DNA from: Mesocentrotus franciscanus
Lineage: Eukaryota > Echinodermata > Echinoidea > Camarodonta > Strongylocentrotidae
DNA: 64,000 nt
Reading direction: 5' to 3'
NCBI GenBank assembly: GCA_037976565.1
Contig: CP137675.1
Location: 4,343,364 to 4,407,363, forward strand
A program made the translations under genes and the position numbers. Each line of letters opens with the position of its first letter. The first letter of the stretch is position 1. The notes under the pieces are model-generated. The model was not told the origin of the DNA and made no database searches. It saw only the letters and a program-made list of their open reading frames with translations. Of this stretch, positions 25,258 through 35,017 are shown in pieces.

Positions 25258-26560
25258 ATAGAAGACAGACCTGAAAATATTTTTCAAATTATATTGAAAG
25301 CCCTTTAGTTGCTTTTTAAACTGGTAAGGTGCTACAGGATGCATATAACATTATTATAATTATTAATATCATAGAATGTGACTGTAGAATTGACTGCAGC
25401 TGCAGGACAATAAGTTGACAATAAATCATCAGGAAAATAAAAACGCTTCATATCATTTTAAATTGCATAATATTAGTCCTGCCAAATAATGAAAAACAAT
25501 AATCTGAGAAGGAAATTTCATTTCCAAAATCTTTAACAATTTCATATACATGTACTATAAGATTATATTTACAAAACATGCCTGGATTGACGTGCAGTCA
25601 TTTCTAATGCCATTTTTAAAAGACGATCTCACCAAAATCTCTACATTTCAGCGTTCAACATTGTACAGTACATCAGGATCTTTTTTTTTTTAATGGTTTT
25701 ATATTTGCATTGAAGAGTGACCTACAGGTACGATAGCTTCAGAGAAGAGCATCAAGAGTGTAGACATTGATCTGATGTGTATTTTGCATCTGTTCAACTA
25801 TTACACACCTGTAAAAGGATTCTCTATAAAATATGCAATTTAAACCTGGTCATTTATTGGCTTAGGGTATTTCATATTTTCAAAAAGATGTGCTAGATCT
25901 AGTACATGTACATGTACATGTACAATGTACATTGTACATATGTGTACCGTTTTCTTTTTCTTCTCCTTTCCAAACTCCTCCCTCCCCCTCCTCCTTCCTC
26001 CTCCTCTTCTTCTGCTTCTTCTTTTTCTTCTGCTTCCTCTTCTTCTTTTTCTTCTTCTTCTTTTTCTTCTTCTTCTTCTTCTTCTTCTTCATCTTCACCT
26101 TCTTCTTCTTCTTCTTCTCCTCCTCATTCTTCTTCTTTCTCTTTGTCTTCTTCACTCTAAGTGCAGCCTGCTTTGCAGGCCATGTTGGCCACTGTATTCA
26201 ACATAGTAATGTATCAGAAAACCACTTGATACACACGATGCACAAAAATTACCTGTACATGTTTAAATTGCCACACATATCAGGAGACAAAGATGCGACA
26301 TCTTGAGGGAAGCTGGTGATAGATATATAAAATTATAAGCAAAACAAAAACACACAATAATAGACAAAACAAAACAAAACAAATAAGTATAAATATATTA
26401 TTAAACAAAAAACAACGACCCTGAAATGCTCACCACTTTTCCCTACACCTCCCTGTCCAAGTAATACTATCTTATAGACCTTCATTGTTGCTTTGGTAGT
26501 ACTAGCAGGAGTAGAAGTAGAAGTAGTAGAAGTAGCACCGTTTGTTTCCTCCATGCCCAT
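11346..26560 (-). CDS. RIT1: Ras-like small GTPase of the Rit/Ric family (5 coding exons)
   Basis: Joined exons 26560-26434, 22574-22518, 19631-19558, 12921-12730 and 11591-11346 give 696 nt, 231 aa plus stop, in one frame with GT/AG boundaries at every intron. G1 GQGGVGKS is at residues 35-42. The effector loop HDPTIEDAY (57-65) carries His where Ras has Tyr, which is diagnostic for Rit. DTAGQ is at 82-86, NKYD at 141-144 and ETSA at 169-172. The C-terminus is basic ([14 protein letters not shown]), ends in four Ser and lacks a CAAX box, so membrane binding would be through charge, as known for Rit. Rit proteins are GTP-dependent switches at the plasma membrane that signal to Raf/MAPK and p38. 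The Ser/Thr-rich leader (residues 7-25) precedes the G domain; Met3 and Met26 are alternative starts. Length is close to vertebrate RIT1 (219 aa). It is equally related to RIT1 and RIT2 as far as I can see. Confidence 0.93.
11592..12729 (-). other. Rit intron 4
   Basis: 1.1-kb intron with no second gene. A truncated TTAA-type MITE arm lies at 12394-12475, and three degenerate copies of a CTGATGA-containing motif occur at about 12505-12690. Confidence 0.7.
12394..12475. mobile_element. truncated TTAAAGG-family MITE arm (left)
   Basis: TTAAAGCCCAAGTCCACTCC and the following 60 bp match the left arm of the element at 30340-31105. The rest of the element is missing. Confidence 0.65.
12730..12921 (-). 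CDS. RIT1: Rit coding exon 4
   Basis: A 192-bp phase 0-0 exon, acceptor CTTACAG|GCTGAG and donor AGGGTG|GTATGT. It covers switch II ([12 protein letters not shown]), [16 protein letters not shown] and the NKYD guanine-specificity motif. Confidence 0.93.
13310..13531. mobile_element. truncated TTAAAGG-family MITE arm (right)
   Basis: GACATCACAATTT, GCCAATTTGTCTCAAAGATT and TCTGCTTCTATTAAAACCAA parallel the right arm of the element at 30340-31105 in the same orientation. It ends near GGATGGACTTCCAG. With 12394-12475 it forms an inverted pair around Rit exon 4. Confidence 0.6.
13543..13632. mobile_element. MITE fragment, GGGCCCCGTCTTA-TIR family
   Basis: GGGTCCCGTCTTTATACAAA followed by GAGTTGATATCAAT, TTGCGATTGATTGGAGGA and CAAATCAATCGCAG match 33093-33241; the right TIR is lost. 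The flanks on both sides match 21700-21770, where the element is absent. Confidence 0.65.
14393..14760. repeat. CT-rich low-complexity tract
   Basis: About 370 bp of pyrimidine-rich plus strand dominated by CTCTCT, CCCTCC and TTTCTC. The Ser/Leu/Pro-rich open frames across it are composition artefacts. Confidence 0.9.
16782..16931. repeat. two interleaved inverted repeats (A-B-A'-B')
   Basis: A (16782-16807, GCTGTATTTA..GGAAAGACAGC) pairs with A' (16859-16884). B (16812-16856, CATTTCA..ATGAGGTAGAAT..TTCTACCCCT) pairs with B' (16887-16931). The order A-B-A'-B' means the two stems cross, unlike an ordinary hairpin MITE. Confidence 0.75.
16944..17109. mobile_element. hAT-like MITE with 8-bp target duplication
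   Basis: Starts CAGGGCTTGACACT and ends GGAGCCCT(G). The exact octamer GCCTATTG lies at 16936-16943 and again at 17110-17117 (its first G overlaps the terminal G). An 8-bp duplication with CAGGG ends is the hAT hallmark. At 166 bp it has no coding capacity. Confidence 0.8.
19234..19420. mobile_element. hAT-like MITE relative
   Basis: Starts CAGGGCTTGACACCAAC and ends GCTAGCCCTG, like 16944-17109, with a GGAGC segment near the right end. No target duplication is visible, so it is older or rearranged. Confidence 0.55.
19558..19631 (-). CDS. RIT1: Rit coding exon 3
   Basis: A 74-bp exon, acceptor TTTCTACAG|AGGAT and donor GGACAG|GTACAC. It completes the effector segment (EDAYLQQ) and ends exactly after DTAGQ, phase 0. 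Confidence 0.92.
20741..20852. repeat. dispersed duplicate, copy 1
   Basis: TGCCTCTTAGGTTTAAT, ATGCAGGAAATG, GCAAAACAAGTATGAC and GGCCAAAACACTCTC occur in the same order at 21205-21321, about 460 bp away. The purine core differs in length. Confidence 0.8.
21205..21321. repeat. dispersed duplicate, copy 2
   Basis: Partner of 20741-20852, with the same ordered blocks and an extra TGATCCCTCCAGAAGGA insert. Confidence 0.8.
22285..22356. repeat. 34-bp perfect tandem duplication
   Basis: TTAAAATCTCTGGAAGCACA and the next 14 bp are repeated head to tail without mismatch (starts 22285 and 22319). It lies in Rit intron 2, about 160 bp below exon 2. Confidence 0.9.
22518..22574 (-). CDS. RIT1: Rit coding exon 2
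   Basis: A 57-bp exon, acceptor TTTGCTAG|CTTTG and donor ATAG|GTAAGT, phase 1 at both ends. It encodes [19 protein letters not shown], i.e. helix 1 and most of the effector loop. Confidence 0.92.
22575..26433 (-). other. Rit intron 1 (3.9 kb)
   Basis: No nested gene. Very dense in TACATGTA/ACATGTAC motifs (22750-24010 especially), with a poly-G run near 23900, a GA run near 25225 and the polypyrimidine tract at 25950-26157. Confidence 0.6.
25950..26157. repeat. TTC/TCC polypyrimidine tract
   Basis: About 200 bp almost wholly pyrimidine on the plus strand, mostly TTC with CTCC blocks. The poly-Phe, poly-Ser, poly-Leu and poly-Lys frames here are not genes. It lies about 280 bp inside intron 1 from Rit exon 1. 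Confidence 0.92.
26434..26560 (-). CDS. RIT1: Rit coding exon 1
   Basis: ATG at 26560 with a second in-frame ATG two codons later; encodes the Ser/Thr-rich leader and the P-loop through GVGKS. The donor reads AGTG|GTGAGC, phase 1. TTATAGCAG directly before the ATG could be a splice acceptor, which would put a 5' UTR exon upstream. Confidence 0.92.
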
Positions 26561-27532
26561 CTGCTATAAAGTGTTGGAATGTCAGCGGTAGAAAAATGTT
26601 GGGGTTGCCGGTTGCTGGTCACACTTATTGACTTAAATTTATTCGTTCAGAAAACCCAAGGTATGAAACTTGCAAAGCAAAGCACTGCCTATAATCAGTG
26701 CTGTCATGTGTCAGTATGAGATGCTCGAACAATCAAGAAAATCTAGACAATCAAGATCCAGCTCCAATACTTGCATGTAAGATGAAATAAAATGACAGCA
26801 ATGTTCACGATTGACCTTTCTATCGAGTAAGGGACTGCGTGACAACCCAGTGAAACTGATGAACGTCTACAGGGGTGGTTGCGGCGTAATCAATGGTGAC
26901 TGCTCCGCTTGCGGACGGATTCAAGTTCTTCAAAATAGCTTTGTAATCACTAAATTGATACCCTAAAATTGTCTAAAATAATCCCGAGGTTAGCCTCTCA
27001 ATAGATGAGAATGACAAGGTGTTCCAATCAATTTATCAAATGGGATAATTCTCGCAAAATTATAAAATCATGACATCGAGTCTCGATGCTAGTGAACCGA
27101 CGTGCGTATTAGTACATTGTGCCAGGCCAAACCATTATAATAAGTTAATGCGTACCGGTATATGATGCATACACACAGTACACATGCACACACTTATGTA
27201 CGTACACACAGTACTTTTTACCCCGAGTAGCTAGCTAGATAGCTCGTTGAGTAAACAAGTCCGTTTTGGTGGTGCCAATTTAACTATAAGTATAATTCTA
27301 TAAAGAATTCTAAAGTTATAAAGATATAGTGATATTATTAGTATTATTTAAAATTTTAATTAATATTTATCATCCTGAAATTTTTATTTTAATTAATAGA
27401 AATATACAAAATATTTTTTTCTAAGGATAACAATTTAGAAAAATCAACATCAACGACGTAACAGTACAGAGCAATTTGGCAACCCTAGATTGAGGAGAAG
27501 TGAGAAGACAAACAAATTTTTCGCAAGCTTAC

Positions 27533-27658
27533 CGTGAACAGATAAAATGCATGGCTGTTACGCACTATTTGGCTCAGCGAAAGGGGGCTGTACTACCTTG
27601 TTTTGACTCCACCCAAACTGCCAAACTATTTTTAGAATTCACCTCCTGTATATATACA
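27533..27658 (-). promoter_or_regulatory. possible Rit promoter and untranslated first exon
   Basis: On the minus strand TGTATATATACA (27658-27647) is a good TATA box. About 115 nt downstream lies a donor-like CACG|GTAAGC (boundary at 27533). Together with the acceptor-like TTATAGCAG before the Rit ATG this could be a 5' UTR exon joined across about 970 bp. No CpG island or transcript evidence; inference only. Confidence 0.3.
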
Positions 27659-28040
27659 AGTCACGATTAGTAAGCTAATGCAGTCATCCCAAACTAGATG
27701 TCGGCCTAGTTCAGCCTCGGACCCCCGGCTCGGACCCCAATATCATCATTAAACAAAATTCTGTAAATAATGAGCCCAAACGGTGTCAAGGTCCAAGCCC
27801 AGTCAGTCACTGTCAATTGACTAGTGCTTACTGGGGGTACACTGCTTAGCAATAGCCTGGATTTGTTGTTGTTTTTGTGATTCGGCGTTCATTTATAGAG
27901 AATATTTACGCTTTAACCATAGAGATATAGATCTCTATGGCTTTAACTTGTTATACATTTTGTATGATGACAATTAAGCGCGAAGCTAGGATGTTATTTT
28001 AGGGGGAGGGGAATCGCTCCCTAGAGGGTGGGTGCAGGGG

Positions 28041-28066
28041 AGCTTCCCGCGCGAAGCGCGGAAGCT
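28041..28066. other. GC-rich perfect hairpin
   Basis: AGCTTCC-CGCGC-GAA-GCGCG-GAAGCT forms a near-perfect stem with a GAA loop. It sits in a G-rich block (28006-28070) resembling a second block near 28575-28655, so it is probably part of a decayed DNA transposon end, not a terminator. Confidence 0.5.
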
Positions 28067-29086
28067 TTGACGTTTCATTGCATTATTAGAGAAAGAAGAC
28101 GATTCGTTGTACCGTTCTCGGCTCTTAATCCCTGTCTGAATTTTCAAAAATAATATTTGATTCATTGTTATACAAGATTTCGATTTTTTTAATGAGCATC
28201 ATGCATGTGATATTAATATTGACGTTTAAATCAACCAATCACCAAACAATCAGCATTTCATCATAAGATTTCCTTAATTACTTGCGGGAAATATGTTAGT
28301 CATTGTTTGCCACATTATTATGACTTATTTCTTGTTTATTTCTGGTATGAGAGCGGTGTTGTATCTACATAGGCCTACTGGCTAGCAATTCCTACACTCT
28401 CCTCAGCTGCTCAAAGTAGAATCCGTAAGAGCAATTTTTTTCTTTTCTTGTCCCGGAAATTGGAAATTGGAAAACGATATTATGTTCAGTGGGGGGTAAG
28501 GTCTTTTTTGTTCATCCTCAGCACGATTTTTTTTTTTTTTTTTTTATAAATAATTTTTTTTTGCTCAAAAAAGTGAGGGGGTTTGCTCGAAACACACACA
28601 TTAAACAAATTTGAGGGGTTTAACCCCAACCCCCGCTGCGTACGCGCCTGCGCGCCTGTATGATGAAATTGTGGTTCATGCTCTTCGCATTTTTAAAAAT
28701 AATTTGTTAGTACATATATATATATATATATAAATAAATATATATAATTTCGCGACAGCTTAGAATTATGTGTTTCATTCATATTTTGTATTTTTAGGCT
28801 AAATGCGTATTCGAAAAATCCGAGAATACGACTTTGCGTCAGGAACCGCAAACACAAATCACTCAAAAAGATGCAAAATCGCTGATGAAAAAGTTGCAAA
28901 ATTACAGGCAATTCATATTGTGAAAGCAATACTTAAAAAAAGAGTTATAATGTTGAACTATGATCATGTATAGAAATGAAGAGTAAATTCTGAAGAATCT
29001 GAAACTATTGCATTCATGGCACGACAACTGAAGATAACACTCTCTATCGTCACGAAAGCGTGACGCTGCAAAATCACCCTTAGAGG

Positions 29087-29300
29087 AGGCGCGATGGCTC
29101 AGTGGTAGAGCAGACGTGTTCTCGTACTCGGGAGGTTCCGAGTTCGAACTGACCAAGTCAATGCGCTCGTGCACTTTGGTAAGACATTAATCCTCATTAC
29201 CAAGTCCCTAATTGGAGAGTACTTAAAACCGTCAGTCCCCTGGTTGTTTACTTGCAAGCATATACAATGCTTTTTTTTAGCAGTCAGGTACAACAATCAT
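29087..29300 (+). mobile_element. tRNA-derived SINE
   Basis: GATGGCTCAGTGGTAGAGC is an excellent D-arm/A box, and GGTTCCGAGTTCGAACTGACC about 30 nt later a T-arm/B-box region. The acceptor ends do not pair and a non-tRNA body follows, so this is a SINE, not a tRNA gene. It ends near an ATCATCATTATC run. Confidence 0.75.
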
Positions 29301-29560
29301 CATTATCAAATCACGCTCAGTTCAACGCGCGCAAATCAGTCAAGTTTGCGAACGAGCTGCTGAATAAATGTGTAAGTTTTATTAGCATATAAATTATAAT
29401 GCGCTGCGGTCTAACCAGTGTACCAACTGAACTAAACATTATGAAACTGGATAAAATCCGAGCGTTAACCTGATGTTGAGGGCGCTTGTCAGAAATTATG
29501 GTATATCATGATGGAGTGACTATATCCTCGATAGGAAATTCATTCACTGAATACACAACC

Positions 29561-29631
<71 letters not shown>

Positions 29632-29632
29632 A

Positions 29633-29714
<82 letters not shown>
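29561..29714. repeat. (AAT)n microsatellite, retroelement 3' tail
   Basis: About 50 AAT units with one CAGGT interruption. On the minus strand it directly follows GCGCTATATAAATTGTTCGT, the 3' end of the element at 29715-31337. The poly-Asn and poly-Leu frames are artefacts. Confidence 0.93.
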
Positions 29715-29715
<1 letters not shown>

Positions 29716-31336
29716 GAACAATTTATATAGCGCTAGTGACATAAAAGTTTCAAAGCGCTGTACACAAATCAAGATTACTTCAAGAAAAATCAATATTACT
29801 AATGGAATTAACATTACTCAAATTACCAAGAAAATAAAATATTACTAACAATGCTAAACAAATTAAACATTACTTAAATTACCAAGAAAATCAATCATTA
29901 CTAACATTACTACAGAAATTAACATAACATGTAAATTCCTGGGAAAGTTAACAGATTATATTAATAATAGCAACAATTTAACAAAAGACATAATGTAGGC
30001 ATTATAATACAAATTCACACTTATTTTATAGTTATTGGGGTTGTTTTTGGAATAGATGAGTTTTTAGATTCTTTTTGAAAATGTCAGTGGTGGGTGAGTC
30101 CTGAATATGGGCGAGGAGAGTGTTCCAGAGAATGGGGGCACAGACTGAGAAGGCCCTGTCACCATAGCGGTTGTGGGTGCGAGGCCCAAGTGCGAGCTGG
30201 GGTCTGGTTGATGATCTAAGGTTCATGCTTGTAGTCTGTTTGGGTGAGATCAGTTTAATCAGGTATGAGGGTGCGCGGTGATGGATGATGATGCACGTGA
30301 GGAGAAGGATCTTGAATTGGATTCGTTGAGGGATTATAGGCTAAGTCCACTCCAAAAATAACTTGCTTTTAATAGATGCAGAAAAAAACAGGAGAAACAG
30401 AGTAAAACAAAATTTGAGCAAAATCGGATTACTAATAAGAAAGTTTTGAATTTTTAATGACATGAAAAACTTTGAAAATCACTACACAAATTGGCAACTC
30501 ACGTATGAGTTTGTGACGTCATTGCCTCATTATTTATCAATTGCTTTATATATTTTTATCCCCAAGAACTTGATTTCCCCATGCCTTTGCCCAGGTTATA
30601 TGATTTGTATCATATTGCATGCATAACATTTCACAATCTTTTATGAAATTTGAAAAATTGATACTATTTTCGGAATACCGTATAGGTCAATTCACAGTTA
30701 TTAATTTTCATATAAATAGTTTATTAAAATTCACATTTTTCAGCATTTAACAGAATAAAAAAATTACTCTATATTAGTGCATACACACGAAAACATATTT
30801 ATTAGGCCTACTATCAATATAACTTGGATGCTGGTGTGAGGAAGTAAGATTTTAGGGGGAAAATTGGAAATTTATATTATCAATTAAGAAAACAATTAGT
30901 GGATAGTGAGGCAATGACGTCACAGACTCACAGACTCATGAGTGAGTGCCAATTTGTCTTGTGATTTTCAAAGCTTTTCATGTCATTAAAAATTCATAAC
31001 TTTCTTATTAATTATCTGATTTTTCTCAAACATTTTTTGATTATTTTGTCTGATTTTCTGCTTCTATTGAAAGTAAGCTATTATTGGAGTGGACTTGCCC
31101 TTTAAGAGCCAATGTAGGGTGCGGATGACTGGAGTGATGTGATCTTGCTTTCTAGTGCGAGTGATGAGACGTGCAGCGGTGTTCTGTATATGCTGAAGTG
31201 GGGCTAGATGACAAGCAGGTAAGTTGATTAATAAACGATTACAATAGTCCAAGTGGGAAGTTACCAGAGCATTTACGAGACGTTCAGTAAAGCTGCGATC
31301 AAGGTATTTCCGGATTTTCCCAATCGTATAAACACC

Positions 31337-31337
<1 letters not shown>
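29715..31337 (-). mobile_element. CR1/L2-like retrotransposon 3' part, split by a MITE
   Basis: Minus-strand translation gives the C-terminal end of an ORF2: VNALVTSHLDYCNRLL, LPLQHIQNTAARLI-like text and HITPVIRTLHWL (about 31310-31105). The frame is then cut by a 766-bp MITE and resumes at 30340 with RIQFKILLLT, SYLIKLI, LRSSTRP and ILWNTLLAHI, ending KTHLFQKQPQ at a stop (30032). The 3' UTR ends GCGCTATATAAAT before the AAT tail. 5' truncated at the next element's tail. Non-functional. Confidence 0.85.
30340..31105. mobile_element. TTAAAGG-family MITE nested in the retroelement
   Basis: Arms of about 190 bp: the left starts (TTATAGG)CTAAGTCCACTCC and the right ends GGAGTGGACTTGCCCTTTAA. 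Shared internal blocks include AATTTTTAATGACATGAAAA and GCCAATTTG. The right terminus keeps CCCTTTAA; the left TTA(A) is mutated. This suggests a TTAA target, as for piggyBac-type elements. No ORF. Confidence 0.75.
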
Positions 31338-31415
<78 letters not shown>

Positions 31416-31880
31416 CGGTGCTTATAAAACACTTTCCACCTAAGTCTCTAAGCGCCATAACAAACAAAAACATTGCTAAACAATATTAAACGAAACAAAA
31501 AATTACAAATAAACCTACAAATAACAATACATATGAAATATACATCAATGTGAACAGAGTAAGTTAATCAACAAAAGCAATTTTGAATAAATGTGTCTTA
31601 AGACAAGTTTTGAATTGGTTAACATTCTGACAGTTTTTGACATGTAAAGGTATAGTTATTTCCAAAGTTCAGCAGAAGCTTTAAATTGCAAAAAGAGCGA
31701 TGACCATCTTAAGAGTTGACACCGAAGTAGACACGAGGTTTAATTGTGAAGATGACCGTAGATTGCGAGAGGGTTTGTATTCCTGGATTAGTTCTTGCAG
31801 ATAAATTGGTGCCAACCAATGATAAATATGCTTTCCTTTGTAAACATGTATATATATGAATGACAAAAAAATCATGTAAT
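31338..31880 (-). mobile_element. second CR1/L2-like retroelement 3' end with (AAT)n tail
   Basis: The tail is (AAT)n at 31338-31414, preceded on the minus strand by GCGCTTAGAGACTTAGGTGG and AAGTGTTTTATAAGCACCG. Upstream, 31875-31681 encodes WLAPIYLQELIQEYKPSRNL and LRSSSQLNLVS, typical of an ORF2 C-terminus, with frameshifts after it (KTCLKTHLF near 31600). A 5'-truncated relic. Confidence 0.75.
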
Positions 31881-32431
31881 ATATAGGATTATTTGATCAA
31901 ATATTAACCCTATGAATACATTACTTAATACTTTGAAATTGACGGAAAATATGTAAGTATAATTTACGCCAAGTATAGGGCCAATGAAATATGCACATCG
32001 TGTCCTGATGGTGAAGCACAGTGCGTATAGTTAATATCATAACACCAGTTATATTAGTTAGCAGTTTACCATGATGGGAAAAAGGAGTGAAGTGACATAC
32101 TATTTTATCCACTAATTTCCTCTTTACTCGCATCTCTGCTTCAGGCTAGAATGATCGACAATGTTGGTAGTGTTTTTAAGACATCATATCGAAAATGGTT
32201 TTGCTAAGTTTGCGGACATGCCGAATATGTAATGTAAGCGATGGGTTTTCGTAATGGGACAATCGTGATAACTATAGAAGAAAACAATGGTTTTTTTTTT
32301 AATGGAGATTTATATGTATTTTGCATTATGCAGAGGTCTGATATCATTGGAAAATTGATGCTGAGGAAGAAACATATAACATAGGTGGAACAAACCGATT
32401 TCCATTGTGCTACATCCGTGACAGCGCATAT
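31881..32431. other. non-coding DNA
   Basis: AT-rich sequence between retroelement fragments; nothing recognisable. Confidence 0.5.
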
Positions 32432-32760
32432 TCATTCATTCATTTTATTCATTCATTTTATTTCCAATTCTCGTAAAAGATACATTAAACAATATATTAT
32501 ACATATAAGAAAATATGTAACAATACAAAGAATATGGAGGAGCCAGCAGAGGCCATTGGCCTTTCAAAGGCTGGGCTCCAATGGCCGCAGATAATAATAC
32601 AAAGTAAAGAGAAAAGAAAGAGTGGGTAGTACATGAACAAATGTGTACAGGCTAATTAAACATAATTAAGATAGAAATTCCTTCATTAGATGACGTTTAT
32701 ACTTTCGTTTGAATGAGGCAAGAGATGGGCACATTTTTATATCATTATTTTACCACTTTT
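32432..32760 (-). mobile_element. CR1/L2-like retroelement 3' end with (ATTC)n tail
   Basis: Minus-strand text CPSLASFKRKYKRHLMKEF (about 32740-32685) is a typical ORF2 C-terminus. The 3' UTR runs to a tail of TGAATGAATAAA-type repeats at 32432-32465. 5' truncated. Confidence 0.7.
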
Positions 32761-33092
32761 TTTTTATTAACCACTTATCCATGCATGCTATAGAATAACG
32801 GTAAATGGCTACTAATCCACAGATCTACCATTTTAATTTGGACATATTATGACAGCGGTAACAATGCAAATAGCAATTAGTTTCCTCTGAGTATTTTATT
32901 CAGTAATGTTGTAAGATTCAATTCATTCCCTATGATGTGGTGCCCTTGAATACATTTTCTGACTATTTCCTGGTCTTAGATGGGATTTTTTTTTATCAGG
33001 AGACGAAGGAAGAACTTTGAAATACTTTATATAACCCTAAACACATTCCAGTAATAATATTTTAAAAGCAATTAGTTTTCCAGGGCCCCGTC

Positions 33093-33241
33093 TTACAAAG
33101 AGTTGATATCAATCCCAACTTTTTTGCGATTGATATCAATCGCAACTATGTACATAAGAGATAGGAGACTTCAAACTTGCGATTGATTGGAGGACTTGCG
33201 ATTGATTTGGATCAATCGTAACTCTTTGTAAGACGGGGCCC
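33093..33241. mobile_element. intact MITE, GGGCCCCGTCTTA-TIR family
   Basis: 149 bp from GGGCCCCGTCTTACAAAGAG to its reverse complement CTCTTTGTAAGACGGGGCCC, with repeated GCGATTGAT motifs inside. CAG borders both ends (TTCCAG left, CCAGAAC right), a possible 3-bp target duplication. Relatives lie at 4461-4579 and 13543-13632. Confidence 0.85.
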
Positions 33242-34439
33242 AGAACTCCATACTTCCTAGAGACAATTCTTGTTGATCTGAATATCCAATCAGACCTCAG
33301 TTATGGTAGTACATTAACATAATATTAAAAGGCATTGTGGTTACGTCATTTTTATTTGTGAAGGACACCCAAAAATCCAAAATACCACCTGTTTAATCCT
33401 CCATCCGGGATAAAATTATCATGATAAATAGTTCGTTATTAATTTTATGAGGCTATAATTTCACCAGCCTCCTGAAAGCATTCACATCTTCGGTGACTAT
33501 TCTCGCATGGGTGCATTATTCTTGAGTAGTGAGATGGTATTGGCCACCTGTCTGTGCGTAGGTTGAAGAGATGTTAATTTGAATTCGACCGTACTCAGTT
33601 GTCAAGCGTGTTTAATGCTTGTAGGATTGAATGGCGCTCGTGACGTAGGCAGAGACGTGGGATTTTTACCCACTCTCTACCTTTCTATACGACACCCTGG
33701 TTCCATATTAGTCTTGGTTTCTAGAACATTACGGGGAAAGTACCAAAGAAAATATCTCTTAGATATGTTAGATGGGCACCGGGAAAAGCAGATGATGATT
33801 ACTAATTGCTCCATTTTAAATTGTACACGTATCCATCCCAGAGAATGATGTTCAAAGCGCCCATAAAGTAGTATTACTATACCTTGCCTTAAGACCCTAA
33901 AAGCAAATAACAATATAATTCATCTCCGTCAGTGACAGTTTTGCTACCATCTGATCACCACTACCATCACCACCTTGTTCATCATGGGTGAGGCTAGCTC
34001 ATTCAAAGTGCATCAATGTGTGGAATTGCCAATTTGATAAGTGTACAGATCACTTTTTACACATAAAACCTCTGTACTATGCACACGTTATGTACGCATA
34101 TTACATTGTAAATCCGTCAGGCATTGTCGGAGGTTTGGCCGGAAGGGGGAGGGGGAAGAGGGGGGTCAACACAGAACTAAGGGGTAAAATAAAGGATTGT
34201 CATTCTGCAAACCTTTTTTATGACCTATGTATTTATAACAAAGAAATAATGAATCTTACTCAACAAACCTTCTTTTGAAACGCCCCATTTCTCTTTTTTT
34301 TTCAAACAAACAACAACATAACAACACCGTAAGCAATTAAGAAAGACCGGTCACCGTCGTTATTTTATACTTCCTCGGATAAACTTGTATGTTAACTCTT
34401 CGCCAAATTAGTTTCATAACTGCACATTCATAATGGGCA
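33242..34439. other. non-coding DNA
   Basis: No gene recognised. A 33579-33848 open frame lacks splice or start support. A G-rich patch (34140-34165) is the only notable feature. Confidence 0.5.
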
Positions 34440-34699
34440 AAATGGTACACCAAGTCACAAGAACCAGTGGCGGATCAAGGATTTCCCAAGAGGGGGGAAC
34501 TATGGGGCCACAGCCAACGTGTAAGCAAAGCACACCACGAGCGCGTAAGCGTGAGCCCTTCTGGGTAGGGTCCGATGAGGCAAAGCCCTCGGGCGCTCTA
34601 GAGTTTCAGCCATTCAGAACCTTCAAGATATAGCTGTCTGGAAAGATATAAATTCTAATCGATGCCACTATTGCTTTATTGCGATGAAAAATATTTTTT

Positions 34700-34733
<34 letters not shown>

Positions 34734-34925
34734 GTTCTCTCCCAAGGACAATCTTATGTAACAAAGGGTTGTCTTGGATGGGTCCAGGGGCCCCGCCTTT
34801 GAGCCCTTGTCGGGGTCCAGGGGGCGCTCTCGAGTTTTTGCAATCCAGAACCTTCAAGATAGCCGTCTTCACATGGTCTTGAGAGATATAGACTCTATAA
34901 CTATGCCTTGAAATTTGCACTGCCC
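34440..34925. repeat. transposon-like repeat with an internal imperfect duplication
   Basis: Starts AGTGGCGGATCAAGGATTTC, a motif common at invertebrate DNA-transposon ends. GGGCGCTCT-GAGTTT..CAGAACCTTCAAGATA occurs at about 34589 and again at about 34821, roughly 235 bp apart. A (TC)n(AC)n run lies between. Confidence 0.5.
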
Positions 34926-34969
34926 CTATTGGCTTACGTTGTAAATCAATTTTCTCTCATACACTCGCA

Positions 34970-34971
<2 letters not shown>

Positions 34972-35006
<35 letters not shown>

Positions 35007-35017
35007 GCGCGCGCGCC
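34972..35017. repeat. (CA)n(CG)n microsatellite
   Basis: About 16 CA units passing into CGCGCGCGCG, an alternating purine-pyrimidine run that could adopt Z-DNA. Confidence 0.92.

Larger units (their letters stand above)
26561..29086. other. Rit 5' flank and intergenic DNA
   Basis: No other gene found. It contains the possible Rit promoter, a 24-bp palindrome CCATAGAGAT-ATAG-ATCTCTATGG (27917-27940), a GC-rich hairpin (28041-28066) within a G-rich block, and an AT run near 28715-28745. Confidence 0.55.

Noticed and set aside
25880..26306. Poly-Lys, poly-Ser and poly-Phe frames
   Set aside because: Composition artefacts of the TTC tract in Rit intron 1.
29087..29165. tRNA gene
   Set aside because: A and B boxes are good but the acceptor stem does not pair, the anticodon arm is poor and a SINE body follows.
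29486..29848. Poly-Asn and poly-Leu proteins over the AAT runs
   Set aside because: Pure translation of a microsatellite that is a retroelement 3' tail.
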